64,000 bases of DNA from Bacillota bacterium (GCA_030535235.1 JAUNCL010000007.1:29174-93173), one strand, 5' to 3'. Numbered from the stretch's first letter, positions 9,101 to 17,481 are shown. The notes: generated from the letters alone by a model not told the origin. A program made the numbers and translations.

Positions 9101-10197
9101 TTGACCTGATCGCCCGCAGACAGCAGGAAGGACACATCAGAGAAGATCCCGTTGGTGCCGATACTGTTCAGGGTGTTGCCCCAGCCCTCTGCGTCGTTGC
9201 TCACATTGCCGCTTGCGCCGATCTGGGGGTCGCCCACGAAAGCGAAGGAGAAGGCTCCGCCGTCATCGGTGGTGAAGTGATAGCTTTCGCTGGTGTGGCC
9301 CGCATTGCTGAGCTGATAGTAATAGGTCTTACCGGCAGCCAGTCCGGTGGCAGTTGCCTTGCAGCTGTACTGCCCATCGTTGGCGACAGAGGTGTCCGCC
9401 TCGATGGTCTGTGCTCCAGTCATAGCGGCGTTGTCCGCCACCAGCAGCTCCGCATCGGACAGCGGGGAGTACCAGGTGAAATTCACCTTGCTCTCATCTG
9501 CGCCCATGGACAAGCTGATATTGGAATGATAGTCCACTTCCTCGTCGGACAGGGACAGGTCGGTGAGATGGAACCAAACGTCGGAGCTGGACGCACGGCC
9601 CTGGTGCAGCTCCACGGCGATGGTGTTTGCTCCAGTGTGAAGGATGCTCAAATCGAGCAGTTCAAAGGAAACCGTCTTGGGCGTGCCGGCGTTGGAGCCA
9701 CCGTACTGGAGATTGGCAGAAATGTCGCTGTCATCAAAACCGGCAACCTTCACGCCATTGATATATACGGTGGCCGCATCGTCATACTGGAGCGTGCCGT
9801 TCAGCTTGGTCATGCCCTCCAGAGAGGTCACGTTAAAGGTGGTGCGGAAGAAGTAGGCGGGGGTGTCGTTGGAACCGTCGCAGCCGGTCAGTACGGTAGC
9901 GGCCGTATAACCGGTTTCCAGTGCAGCGGCACCTTTTTTCGATCCGAAGGGACCGGCAGCCGCTTTCCAACCGTCCGTGTTGAAGGTCTCGGCAGTCCAA
10001 CTGGTGCGGTCATAGCCTGCTTGCGTTGAATCGCCTGCCGGGTCAGTGCCGTCGTCCAGATAGGACCAGACGGTGTCAGTGCCGATGCTCTCAGGCAGGG
10101 TCTGGGTCTCGCCTTCGTTCCCGGCAGCCAGCGCAGCCGTGGGGAACAGGCCCAGAACCATGATGAGGGTCATCAGCAAACATACAAATCGTTTCAT
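6172..10197 (-). CDS. Secreted SLH-anchored metallophosphoesterase with choice-of-anchor I-like propeller
   Basis: A 1341-residue exported protein. It opens with a signal peptide (MKRFVCLLMTLIMVLGLFP to ALAA). A carbohydrate-binding-like and an Fn3-like N-terminal region precede a purple-acid-phosphatase type calcineurin-like domain, with metal-ligand motifs GDPQIG, SAGDQVN, GNHDSG, FHHTLF and GHDHVY at about residues 320-540. Next comes a long beta-propeller-like domain of the choice-of-anchor I type (RYNSGAMNEDGG onward). A Ser/Gly/Pro linker leads to three SLH domains at the C-terminus, which tether it to the cell wall. Start ATG 10197 is chosen for AAGGAGAGG and the signal peptide. Likely a surface phosphomonoesterase or phosphodiesterase; substrate unknown. 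Confidence 0.9.
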   Translation of the reverse strand: MKRFVCLLMTLIMVLGLFPTAALAAGNEGETQTLPESIGTDTVWSYLDDGTDPAGDSTQAGYDRTSWTAETFNTDGWKAAAGPFGSKKGAAALETGYTAATVLTGCDGSNDTPAYFFRTTFNVTSLEGMTKLNGTLQYDDAATVYINGVKVAGFDDSDISANLQYGGSNAGTPKTVSFELLDLSILHTGANTIAVELHQGRASSSDVWFHLTDLSLSDEEVDYHSNISLSMGADESKVNFTWYSPLSDAELLVADNAAMTGAQTIEADTSVANDGQYSCKATATGLAAGKTYYYQLSNAGHTSESYHFTTDDGGAFSFAFVGDPQIGASGNVSNDAEGWGNTLNSIGTNGIFSDVSFLLSAGDQVNTAADENQYDGYLDHDVLTSLPVATAIGNHDSGSNAYSQHFNVPNESAEYGRTAAGGDYYFVYNNVLFMVLNSNVQTADGHKAFMEAAIEATKDENIQWKIVMFHHTLFTVASHAHDGYIDNENGFKAQIIPVLKELDVDVVLQGHDHVYCRTYMMDGTTPMTDKAIYDDEGYSSITDPTGILYVTANSGSGSKTYGILNETFGFSAVQNQESAANVSKVTVSDQQLTITTYRTSDMAVVDTFTINRNIPVVTGDTRVTGYYNENGSLKLELAGRYNSGAMNEDGGSLEIVQYNPVNGFAYAVSGVKGKLIAVDLNGKLDGNKVVSLNGKEYDVKSLVSGFAYGDMTSVAISPDGSKLAVAIQAENYAEQGAVALFNCDKDGSLKLLSTATVGVQPDMVTFADNSTILSADEGEPRGGKDATDPKGSVSIVTIGADNTLTANTVYFDSFDDKRSALTDAGVLIQENTQPSTDFEPEYIAVSGNTAYVSLQEANAIAVLDIANKIFTGVYPLGFQDYGVTKVDLQKNDTIELKNYEHVYGIRMPDGISVTTIGGKTYLLTANEGDSRADWTGLGNESEGKTSPTGNVALDSKVVWFNANLWDGLDESKAYVFGGRSFSIYEATETGLTLVYDSGSGFETITAKELPDYFNCSNDKISLDNRSGKKGPEPESVVTGVVNGKTYAFIALERIGGVMVYDITDPANTKFVNYINSREFDAAIKGDVSPEGLCFISAANSKTGQPLLLTACEVSGTLAAYELTVPTQGGSTGSTGGSSSSGKPSGKPQPEPTPDPEPAKLPFTDVKSGDWFYDGVAFVQEKGIMKGMTDDTFGPSVSTTRGMVATMLWRMENEPQAKTGAAFADVKESDYYAGAVAWAAEQGIVNGVSETAFAPDQEITREQLAVMLYRYSQIKGYDLTGQGDLSGFGDGTQVSGYAVASMQWAVGASLIQGTDTGLVPAGSATRAQLATILYRFLTNLAS

Positions 10198-10341
10198 GTT
10201 TCCTCTCCTTTTTCTTGGGTATTCATGAGGGTTGATAGGGACTTGCTTCAACCGTATGGTATTCCAAACCAGCAGGTCCCTTCCACCCGAAACCCGTAAA
10301 GGATCGGTTCAGCGCAGGTTAAACTTTTTTCCACTATGTAA

Positions 10342-10370
10342 AACGGAGAAGGGGGGCTCCCTTCTCCGTT
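10342..10370 (-). terminator. Terminator of the C39-like gene
   Basis: Stem AACGGAGAAGG pairing with CCTTCTCCGTT, followed on the - strand by TT. It lies just after the stop at 10386. The rest of the 10198-10385 gap is the upstream region of the SLH gene. Confidence 0.7.
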
Positions 10371-10385
10371 CGAAATTTTATGGAA

Positions 10386-11075
10386 TTATGCCAGGGCCAT
10401 GGCCTGCTGGATCAGGCAGGCGGCGGTCTCCTCTTCCTCCGGGTGGCTGAGACCCTCCAGCAGGTCGGTCACCGAGCTGTCGGCAGCGGAGATTTGGGGC
10501 AGAGCCATCTCCGGATCCACCGCCTCCAGGGCCACATCGGGGGTGACCACATACCAGTAGGCGTAGGAGTTCTCCACCCGGGTGCCGTGGGCCTGGTCGA
10601 TGGGCACCCGGCCCACCGCCACGTTCTGGGCGGGGTCGGCGCAGTAGAAGACGCCGTCGGTGTAGTCGGTGAGCAGGATGCCGTGGGGCACGCCGGGGGC
10701 GTGGAGGACGAAGCCCTCGGGATGCTCGGCCAGCAGGTCAATGAGGATCTGCCGGTTGGCCTCGCCCCCGGGCAGGCGGCCGTGGTTGACCTTCATGCCG
10801 TCGTACTCAAACTTGTAGGGCAGGCCCCGCCCGCCGATCCAGAAGGCCTCCCGGCAGGAGGCCTCGGTGATGGCGGCCCAGTCCTGGTCCCCCCGGAGCA
10901 TCGCCGTCCTTCTGAGCATCATGGCGGTGGAGGCCAGGGTGCAGGTGCCGTTGCGCTCCTGCTTCAAAAAAACCTGGTCCTGGTTGATGTCATCCAGGGT
11001 GGCTGCCAGGGTGGCCGGCGCCAGGGACAACATCATGATTACCGTCAGTACAATGCTCAAAATGCGACTTCGCAT
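10386..11075 (-). CDS. Exported C39-like (papain-fold) peptidase-family protein
   Basis: A 229-residue protein with a clear signal peptide (MRSRILSIVLTVIMML to LAA). The mature part starts with QVFLKQERNGTCTLAS, which has the layout of Peptidase_C39_2 domains: a Gln followed by the candidate nucleophile Cys. The matching His lies in GVPHGILLTDY, followed by DGVFYCADPA, where the family has an Asp/Asn-Pro. So the Gln-Cys-His-Asp set appears present. Start ATG 11075 has GGAG upstream; a GTG ten codons earlier is less likely. Substrate unknown. The call as an active peptidase is inference; some members are only structural. Confidence 0.7.
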   Translation of the reverse strand: MRSRILSIVLTVIMMLSLAPATLAATLDDINQDQVFLKQERNGTCTLASTAMMLRRTAMLRGDQDWAAITEASCREAFWIGGRGLPYKFEYDGMKVNHGRLPGGEANRQILIDLLAEHPEGFVLHAPGVPHGILLTDYTDGVFYCADPAQNVAVGRVPIDQAHGTRVENSYAYWYVVTPDVALEAVDPEMALPQISAADSSVTDLLEGLSHPEEEETAACLIQQAMALA

Positions 11076-11343
11076 CCAATCACTCCAATTCAGAAATTCA
11101 ATCACAAAAAATCCGGTCCAATGTTACAATTTCAAGCATCCATGTAACATTTGTAACCGCTTTGTAATCATAGCACAGATTTTCCCGGATGAAAACCCCT
11201 TTTCCGCAACTTTTTCCGTGATTTTGTTTCTAAATTGTAAATTTCAAGCTCGAACTTCATCCCTCCTTGTCGGGCTGCACAATCCTATCTGTATACTCCA
11301 CCGAGGGATTGGGGATTTTGTCAGGCGGACAAAGCGCCGCCTC

Positions 11344-12201
11344 TCACCCCTCCGGCAGGGGGACGGGACAGAAAATGGCCAGGGCCGCGGCGTTCTCCTC
11401 CGCCGCCCAGACCCGGGTGAAGGCAGCCAGCAGGCCGGTGGTCTGGCCGCTCCGGGGGGCCGGAGAGCCGGCGTCCCCCTCTCCCTCCACCGACAGCCGG
11501 ACCGGACAGTCGGCCAGGGCCCCCCGGAGCCGGCGGCAGAAGGTCTCCAGGGCCTCCGCCCGCTCCTCTGCCGGGGGCAGGGCGGTCTGCTCCCCCTGGG
11601 CGGGGTAGCAGCAGTGGGTCAGGAGGATCTCGTCAAAGCCCAGCCGGGCCAGCTCCCGGCAGACCCCGATGAGATAGCTCTGGACCTGGGGCTGGGCCGG
11701 GTCCAGCCAGCCGGTGCGGGTCTCGTCCAGCCAGGGGGAGCCGCTGGCCCGCTCCAGGCCCATGCCCTCCATCCCGCCGGCCGCCCCGTCCCGCAGGCAG
11801 GACACCAGGGCCACCGTGTACCGTTCCGGATCCCCGTTCAGGGCCATCAGGGCGGCGTTCCGGGCCGGGTCCCCGGAGGACACCCCCAGGTCGGCCGCCA
11901 GCTCCAGGGAGGACACATAGCCCAGCGTACCGTCCCCCGCCTTCATGGTCACCGCCACTGCCCCGGTCTCCGGCGCCCGATCCAGCTCCTCCGGGGACAG
12001 CAAAACCGCCTGGGTGGGCAGGGGGGCCTCCTCCACCGGGATGACCACCGGGGCGGAGGCGGGCTGGGCGGGCTCCGTCCCCAGCGCCGGGTCCAGGCTC
12101 CCCTGCCGGCACAGCAGAAGAAACCCGCCGGAGACCACCCCGGCGGTACACAATATAATAAAAAGCAGTCGCCCCATCCAGGCGCGGAGCCGGTCCCCCA
12201 T
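11344..12201 (-). CDS. Putative glycoside hydrolase-like secreted/anchored protein (DUF4015-type)
   Basis: A 285-residue protein with an N-terminal membrane segment (LLFIILCTAGVVSGGFLLL) acting as signal anchor. The later part carries TGWLDPAQPQVQSYLIG and LARLGFDEILLTHCCYP, which match the 'WLDP...V..Y...GFDEI..D..R.P' pattern of DUF4015 putative glycosidases. In this copy the usual Asp of FDYVRFP is THCCYP, so the active site may be altered. ATG 12201 is preceded by AAGGAGG. It lies downstream of yaaL-bofA on the same strand with a 25-base gap, so it probably shares that transcript. A role in spore or cell-envelope sugar chemistry is plausible but unproven. Confidence 0.65.
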   Translation of the reverse strand: MGDRLRAWMGRLLFIILCTAGVVSGGFLLLCRQGSLDPALGTEPAQPASAPVVIPVEEAPLPTQAVLLSPEELDRAPETGAVAVTMKAGDGTLGYVSSLELAADLGVSSGDPARNAALMALNGDPERYTVALVSCLRDGAAGGMEGMGLERASGSPWLDETRTGWLDPAQPQVQSYLIGVCRELARLGFDEILLTHCCYPAQGEQTALPPAEERAEALETFCRRLRGALADCPVRLSVEGEGDAGSPAPRSGQTTGLLAAFTRVWAAEENAAALAIFCPVPLPEG

Positions 12202-12226
12202 GACGCCCTCCTTTTCCAAAAAGCAC

Positions 12227-12487
12227 TTATGTACCCACCCATTTCAGCAGCAGGAGCAGACCCAGCCCCGGAACCCCCAAAAGCCCCAGAGCCAGGGCGT
12301 TGAAGGCGTTGACCCCCAGGGCCAGACCCGCCGCCAGGCCGCTCTGGGACCACAGGGCCAGAAAGCCCAGCCCCACCGCCGACCGGGCCAGCAGCTTCAG
12401 CAGCCACTTCAGGGGCCGGTGGAACACCGCCACAAACAGCAGGCTGAACATGATGATGGACAGCCAGGGACCTTCCGTCAGGCTCAT
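12227..12487 (-). CDS. bofA: BofA family pro-sigma-K processing regulator-like protein
   Basis: An 86-residue membrane protein with two to three hydrophobic segments. The C-terminal signature GVNAFNALALGLLGVPG is the conserved BofA motif. In Bacillus, BofA sits in the outer forespore membrane and inhibits SpoIVFB, delaying activation of sigma-K. Clostridia often keep bofA even where the pathway differs. It overlaps the upstream DUF2508 gene by four bases (ATGA), which is the same yaaL-bofA order seen in Bacillus. This is good evidence for sporulation capacity. Confidence 0.88.
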   Translation of the reverse strand: MSLTEGPWLSIIMFSLLFVAVFHRPLKWLLKLLARSAVGLGFLALWSQSGLAAGLALGVNAFNALALGLLGVPGLGLLLLLKWVGT

Positions 12488-12690
12488 GGACCTTCCTCCT
12501 TTTCCAGGTTCTTCATCTGCCGCAGCAGATAGGTGTGCTTTGCCCGCAGGGCGCTGATCTCATAGAGGTAATACTCCAGCAGATCCCGGTCCGCCGTCTC
12601 GTCAAAGCCCGCCCGGGCCGCCGCCAACGCCCGGGTGGTCTCCTCCAGACCCAGCCGCAGCCGCTGGGCCCGGGACGTCTGCTTCCCCAT
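12484..12690 (-). CDS. DUF2508 (YaaL-type) small protein
   Basis: A 68-residue, highly charged helical protein. It fits the DUF2508/YaaL family, which lies immediately upstream of bofA in many Firmicutes. The pattern DLLEYYLYEISALRAKHTYL is typical. The start is ATG 12690, with GGAGGA upstream. The stop overlaps bofA by four bases, so they are coupled. Function is unknown in all members that I can name. Confidence 0.82.
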   Translation of the reverse strand: MGKQTSRAQRLRLGLEETTRALAAARAGFDETADRDLLEYYLYEISALRAKHTYLLRQMKNLEKEEGP

Positions 12691-12823
12691 GGGCCATTCC
12701 TCCTGTCCTTTCAATATATGGATAGCCTGTACGGATATGCCGGGGATTATACGGAGATATCAATTTTCAAAAAAGCTCTTCCCTTAAATTTTGTATGTGG
12801 TATAATGAAGTATAATAAGATAC

Positions 12824-13019
12824 CAGCTTGTCGAAAAAGACTTGCCGCGTTGTCTGTCGCACCGTAGGGCGGGGGCTTGCTCCCGCCGTGACCCGAAGGG
12901 CAGAAACTACGCCTCTGCGCGCCCAGCCGGTGGGCGCACCATGGAAGGCCTGCGGAACGGGCATGCCCGTTCCCTACATAGGGTAGTTCGGAATGGTACA
13001 CGACTTTCTCGACAGACTG
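12824..13019. repeat. MITE-like element with ~20-bp terminal inverted repeats
   Basis: The ends (CAGCTTGTCGAAAAAGACTT at 12824, and the reverse complement of the right end, CAGTCTGTCGAGAAAGTCGT) match at 15 of 20 positions. Inside are GGCGGG...CCCGCC and GCGCCCAGCCGGTGGGCGC hairpins and the 20-bp GGAACGGGCA palindrome. Modules of the same element recur at 30086-30246 (left module inverted) and 40732-40795 (middle module only). No transposase is encoded. The 359-base gap 12691-13049 otherwise holds only AT-rich sequence upstream of yaaL and, between the element and the next ATG, 30 bases of leader. Confidence 0.72.
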
Positions 13020-13049
13020 ATGATTTCCCACGACGAAGAGGTACTTACT

Positions 13050-15239
13050 ATGAAAACACATCTGCGCAAACCCCTCTCCCTCCTGCTGGCCCTGGTGCTG
13101 GCCCTGAGTCTCACCGCCCCCGCCCTGGCGGCCAAGGTGCCGGTGACCGGCGTCACCCTGGACCAGACCACCCTGGCTCTGACCCCCGGGGACAAGGCCA
13201 CCCTGAAGGCCGAAGTCTCCCCCAAGGACGCCGACGACTACACCATCGAGTGGAAATCCCTCATGACCTCGGTGGCCACCGTGTCCTCCTCCGGGCAGGT
13301 CACCGCCGTGAAGGAGGGGACCACCACCATCACCGCCACGGTGCGAAACACCGGCTTCATGGCCATGTGTACCGTCACCGTGGAGAAGGACTACGTCTCC
13401 GCCGTGACCATCACCCCCACCGGCCCGGAAAGCCTCCCCGTGGGGGCCACCCGGCAGCTCACCGCCGCCGTGACCTACGCCCACAACACCGGCAAGCAAG
13501 GGGTGGTGTGGAGCTCCGCCGACCCCGCCGTGGCCACCGTGTCTGACACCGGCCTGGTCACCGCCGTGAAGGAGGGGGAGACCGCCGTCATCGCCCAGTC
13601 CAAGGACACCGACCGGGACGGCCGCACCCTCTCCGCCCTCTACCAAGTCACCGTCACCAAGGCCGACCCGGACGCCGCCGACGCCGTGCTCACCCTGGCC
13701 GACACCGCCGTCACCCGGGAGATCGGCCGCCTCCAGTCCCTCACCCTCACCGCCCCCAAGGCGGTCATCCGCAGCGGGGACAAGGACCTCACCAACAACT
13801 ACGCACTCACCTACGCCTGGACCGACGGGGAGGGCAAGTCCCTCTCCACCCAGGAGACCCTCCTGGTGACCCCGGTGGTCCTCCTGCCCCAGCAGTACAC
13901 CTGCGCCGTCACCGCCGTCAGCAAGACCGACAGCACCCGGGTCCTCACCGCCTCCTGCGTCTACACCGTGAATGTTCTCCCCGGCACCGTCCTGGGGGGT
14001 TCCGTGACGGTGGAGGGGGGCTCCGTGAAGCTGGGGGACCTGAAGGATGTGAACGGCAACTCCATCCCCGACCAGCTCTCCAGGGGGCTGGCCGAGTCGG
14101 AGTTCACCCCCGCCATCCCCGGCCTGACCCACGTGATCTTTGACCTGGGCTCGGTCACCGGGGCCGAGGCCGGCAAGCTCAACGTGGAGGCCGCCACCCC
14201 CTACGTCCTCTCCGGCGAGGGCAAGGCCCTGGCCGACGTGACCTTCCTGCCCACCAAGGCGGGGACCTACGAGATCGAGTTCACCGCCTACGGGGAGACC
14301 ACCTACCACGGCCAGCTGGAGATCGTGGTCACCGGTCAGGTCCCCCCGGCCGATGACGCCATCCCCTGCGCCAGCTCGGGCTTCACCTTCACCGGCTCCG
14401 ACTTCTTCCACAGCGACGATGCCGACCCGGTGGTCTCCATGGTTTTCGGGACCCCCACCGCCGGCAAGCTTCTGCGGAACTTCATCAAGGGCAGCGGCAC
14501 TCCCGACGACGGCGCCCGGTACTACACAGACTCCGCCTCCCAGGGGGACTATCACGTGTCCACCCTGTCCTACCTGCCCTCCGCCGGCTACGCCGGAAAT
14601 GTGGAGATCCCCGTGACCCTCCGGACCCGGTCCGGCAAGGAGATCCAGGAGACCATCCGGGTGAATGTCACCAGCAAGACCACCTCCGCCCACTTCTCCG
14701 ACGTGACCCCTGACACCGTGGGCAGCTGGGCAGCCAACGCCGTGGACTTCGCCTACGACTGCGGGCTGGTCAACGGCGTGGAAGAGGGCCTGTTCAGCCC
14801 CAACACCCCCATGACCCGGGCCATGCTGGTCACCGTCCTCTACCGGGCGGCAGGCAGCCCCCAGGCGGCAGTCACCACCAACTTCACCGACCTGACCGAG
14901 GAATACTACTATAACGCCGTGGTGTGGGCCAACGTGATGGGCATCGTCAACGGCACCTCCGACACCACCTTCAGCCCCAACGACCCCGTGACCCGGCAGC
15001 AGATCGCCGCCATCCTGTACCGCTACGCCGGCGCCACCGGCAGCATCCCCCAGGCCCAGGGCAGCCTGAACGCCTACGCCGACAAGGATCAGGTGGACGC
15101 CTACGCCGTCACCCCCATGACCTGGGCGGTGGGCAAGGGCATCATCTCCGGCATGACCGACACCACCCTGGAGCCCCAGGGCAAGGCCACCCGCGCCCAG
15201 GTGGCTGTCATCCTCCACCGGTATCTCATCGGCCAGTAA
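13050..15239 (+). CDS. Secreted Ig-like (BIG2) and SLH-domain surface protein
   Basis: A 729-residue exported protein. Signal peptide at 1-29 (MKTHLRKPLSLLLALVLALS to ALAA). Two BIG2-type Ig-like domains follow (VTGVTLDQTTLALTPGD...TVTVEKDY, then VSAVTITPTGPESLP...), then a third Ig-like region and a segment of mixed beta strands. Three SLH repeats close the protein (HFSDVTPDTVG, NFTDLTEEYYYN, LNAYADKDQVDA), which should bind secondary wall polymer. ATG 13050 is chosen for the signal peptide and an upstream AGAGG. Only 30 bases separate it from the MITE-like repeat, so its promoter must lie within or beyond that element. Confidence 0.9.
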   Translation: MKTHLRKPLSLLLALVLALSLTAPALAAKVPVTGVTLDQTTLALTPGDKATLKAEVSPKDADDYTIEWKSLMTSVATVSSSGQVTAVKEGTTTITATVRNTGFMAMCTVTVEKDYVSAVTITPTGPESLPVGATRQLTAAVTYAHNTGKQGVVWSSADPAVATVSDTGLVTAVKEGETAVIAQSKDTDRDGRTLSALYQVTVTKADPDAADAVLTLADTAVTREIGRLQSLTLTAPKAVIRSGDKDLTNNYALTYAWTDGEGKSLSTQETLLVTPVVLLPQQYTCAVTAVSKTDSTRVLTASCVYTVNVLPGTVLGGSVTVEGGSVKLGDLKDVNGNSIPDQLSRGLAESEFTPAIPGLTHVIFDLGSVTGAEAGKLNVEAATPYVLSGEGKALADVTFLPTKAGTYEIEFTAYGETTYHGQLEIVVTGQVPPADDAIPCASSGFTFTGSDFFHSDDADPVVSMVFGTPTAGKLLRNFIKGSGTPDDGARYYTDSASQGDYHVSTLSYLPSAGYAGNVEIPVTLRTRSGKEIQETIRVNVTSKTTSAHFSDVTPDTVGSWAANAVDFAYDCGLVNGVEEGLFSPNTPMTRAMLVTVLYRAAGSPQAAVTTNFTDLTEEYYYNAVVWANVMGIVNGTSDTTFSPNDPVTRQQIAAILYRYAGATGSIPQAQGSLNAYADKDQVDAYAVTPMTWAVGKGIISGMTDTTLEPQGKATRAQVAVILHRYLIGQ

Positions 15240-15326
15240 ACAAGACAAGCCATCACAAAAGGGAGAGATTCACCGCCCGGGAGTCTCTCCCTCTCCCTTT
15301 CCCCGGAGGAGATCCCAACGTGGGGC

Positions 15327-15396
15327 GGGCCGATGTGGTCATCGACCCCTACGAAACGGATGGTTCCTCCCGGGGGGGAACGGGCATGCCCGTTCC
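15327..15396. repeat. Two palindromic repeats between the SLH gene and the topoisomerase gene
   Basis: First is GGGCCGATGTGGTCATCGACC at 15327-15348, also found at 63933. Second is the perfect GGAACGGGCATGCCCGTTCC palindrome at 15377. Both carry the CTACG/CTGC flanks seen elsewhere. I see no coding sequence here. Confidence 0.75.
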
Positions 15397-15495
15397 CTGC
15401 CTGGGGGCAGGGCGTTTCCCCCAGGTCCTGCCCCTTGACATGAGGCGCAAACATGGATTATGATTAAAGGTACTCAACTGACAAGGAGAAATCCC

Positions 15496-17481
15496 ATGGC
15501 AAAAACCAAGCAGGAATACGGCAACGAATCCATCTCCATGCTGGAGGGGGCCGACCGGGTCCGAAAGCGGCCGGGGGTCATCTTCGGCTCCGACGGGCTG
15601 GAGGGCTGCGAGCACGCCGTGTTCGAGATCCTCTCCAACGCCATCGACGAGGCCCGGGAGGGCTACGGCACGGAGATCATCGTCACCCGCTTCCGGGACG
15701 GCCGGGTCCAGGTGGAGGACTTCGGCCGGGGCTGCCCCGTGGACTGGAACGAAAAGGTGGGCAAATTCAACTGGGAGCTGGTCTTCTGCGAGCTCTACGC
15801 CGGCGGCAAGTACGAAAACGCATCCGGCGAAAACTACGAATACTCCCTGGGGCTCAACGGCCTGGGCGCCTGCGCCACCCAGTACGCCTCCGCCTTCATG
15901 GACGTCACCGTCCGCCGGGACGGCAAGCGCTACGACCTCCACTTTGAAAAGGGCAGTCTGGTGGGCGAGATGAAGGTCTCCCCCGCCGACCGGAAAAAGA
16001 CCGGCACCTCCATCACGTGGCTCCCCGACCTGGAGGTCTTTACCCAGACCGATATCCCCGCGGACTTCTTCACCGACGTCCTCCACCGCCAGGCGGTGGT
16101 CAACGCCGGCCTGGTCTTCCGGTTCAAAAACCAGGGGGAGCAGGGCTTTGAGGAGACCATCTTCTCCTACGAGCACGGCATCGCCGACTACGTGGCCGAG
16201 CTGGCCGGCGAGAACCCCCACACCCCCGTCCAGTTCTGGTCGGGGACCGGCACCGGCCGGGACCGGGCCGACAAGCCGGAGTACAAGGTCAAGTTCTCCT
16301 GCGCCTTCTGCTTCTGCCCCTCGGTGAAGGTGGTGGAGCACTACCACAACTCCTCCTGGCTGGAGCACGGCGGCGCGCCGGAAAAGGCCATGCGCTCCGC
16401 CTTCCTCTCCGCCATGGACGGCTGGCTGAAGCAGAACGGCAAGTACAACAAAAACGAGGCCAAGATCACCTGGCCCGACATCCAGGAGACCCTGATCTTC
16501 GTCTCCAATAACCTGTCCACCCAGACCTCCTACGAGAACCAGACCAAGAAGGCGGTGAACAACAAGTTCATCCAGGAGGGCATGACCGCCTTCCTCCGGG
16601 AACACCTGCAAATTTTCCTCCTGGAAAACCCCCAGGCGGTGGAGGAGGCCGCCCGGCAGATTTTGGTGAGCAAGCGCAGCCGGGAGGCCGGGGAAAAGGC
16701 CCGCCTCACCATTAAGAGCAAGAGCCTGGCCGGCTCCGTGGACATCGCCAACCGGGTCCAGAAGTTCGTGGACTGCCGCACCAAGGACGTCTCCCGCCGG
16801 GAGCTCTACATCGTGGAGGGCGACTCCGCTCTGGGCTCCGTCAAGCTGGGCCGGGACGCGGAGTTCCAGGGGGTCATGCCCGTCCGGGGTAAGATCCTCA
16901 ACTGCCTCAAGGCAGACTACGGGAAAATTTTCAAGAGCGAGATCATCACCGACCTCTTAAAGGTGGTGGGCTGCGGCGTGGAGGTCAACGACAAGCACAA
17001 CAAGGACCTCTCCCTCTTCAACCTGGAAAATCTCCGGTGGAACAAGATCGTCATCTGCACCGACGCCGACGTGGACGGCTACCAGATCCGCACCCTCATC
17101 CTCACCATGCTCTGGCGGCTGACCCCCACCCTCATCGAAAAGGGCTACGTGTACATCGCCGAGTCCCCCCTCTATGAGATCACCGCCGGGAACAAGACCT
17201 GGTTCGCCTACACCGAGAAGGAAAAGGCCGACGTCCTGGCCAGGCTGGAGGGGAAAAAGCCCCTCATCCAGCGGTCCAAGGGTCTGGGCGAGAACGACCC
17301 GGAGATGATGTGGATGACCACCATGAACCCGGACACGAGACGGCTCATCCGGGTCATGCCCACCGACGCCGAGGCCACCGCCCGGGTCTTCGACCTGCTG
17401 CTGGGAGAGAACGCCCAGGGCAGAAAGGAGCACATCGCCGAAAACGGCTGCAAATATCTGGACCTGGCGGATATCTCCTGA
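15496..17481 (+). CDS. Divergent type IIA DNA topoisomerase, B subunit (GyrB/ParE-like)
   Basis: A 661-residue ATPase and cleavage-domain subunit. GHKL motifs are present: EILSNAIDEA (44-53), EDFGRG (74-79) and GLNGLGA (119-125), with QTK at 349-351. The TOPRIM domain holds EGDSALGS (Glu441) and TDADVDGYQ (522-530). The usual EGDSAGGS and VDGxHI forms are changed to ALGS and VDGYQI, so it is off the main GyrB/ParE lines. Start ATG 15496 has AAGGAG. The A-subunit partner lies 2.1 kb downstream with two unrelated genes between. Most likely the second, ParE-like enzyme of this genome; calling it gyrase or Topo IV would be a guess. Confidence 0.88.
   Translation: MAKTKQEYGNESISMLEGADRVRKRPGVIFGSDGLEGCEHAVFEILSNAIDEAREGYGTEIIVTRFRDGRVQVEDFGRGCPVDWNEKVGKFNWELVFCELYAGGKYENASGENYEYSLGLNGLGACATQYASAFMDVTVRRDGKRYDLHFEKGSLVGEMKVSPADRKKTGTSITWLPDLEVFTQTDIPADFFTDVLHRQAVVNAGLVFRFKNQGEQGFEETIFSYEHGIADYVAELAGENPHTPVQFWSGTGTGRDRADKPEYKVKFSCAFCFCPSVKVVEHYHNSSWLEHGGAPEKAMRSAFLSAMDGWLKQNGKYNKNEAKITWPDIQETLIFVSNNLSTQTSYENQTKKAVNNKFIQEGMTAFLREHLQIFLLENPQAVEEAARQILVSKRSREAGEKARLTIKSKSLAGSVDIANRVQKFVDCRTKDVSRRELYIVEGDSALGSVKLGRDAEFQGVMPVRGKILNCLKADYGKIFKSEIITDLLKVVGCGVEVNDKHNKDLSLFNLENLRWNKIVICTDADVDGYQIRTLILTMLWRLTPTLIEKGYVYIAESPLYEITAGNKTWFAYTEKEKADVLARLEGKKPLIQRSKGLGENDPEMMWMTTMNPDTRRLIRVMPTDAEATARVFDLLLGENAQGRKEHIAENGCKYLDLADIS

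Noticed and set aside
7495-10029. An 844-codon open frame on the + strand opposite the SLH phosphoesterase gene.
   Set aside because: It has no ribosome site, a composition made of Gly, His, Val and Gln runs, and follows the codon periodicity of the opposite gene. It is a shadow frame.
12780-12826. A + strand promoter (TATAAT at 12801) for the Ig-like/SLH gene.
   Set aside because: No acceptable -35 hexamer at 16-18 bases upstream. Left as unassigned AT-rich sequence.
12747-15248. An 833-codon open frame on the - strand across the Ig-like/SLH gene.
   Set aside because: Low-complexity Gly/Val/His/Asp translation opposite a well-supported secreted protein. No domain, no start signal.
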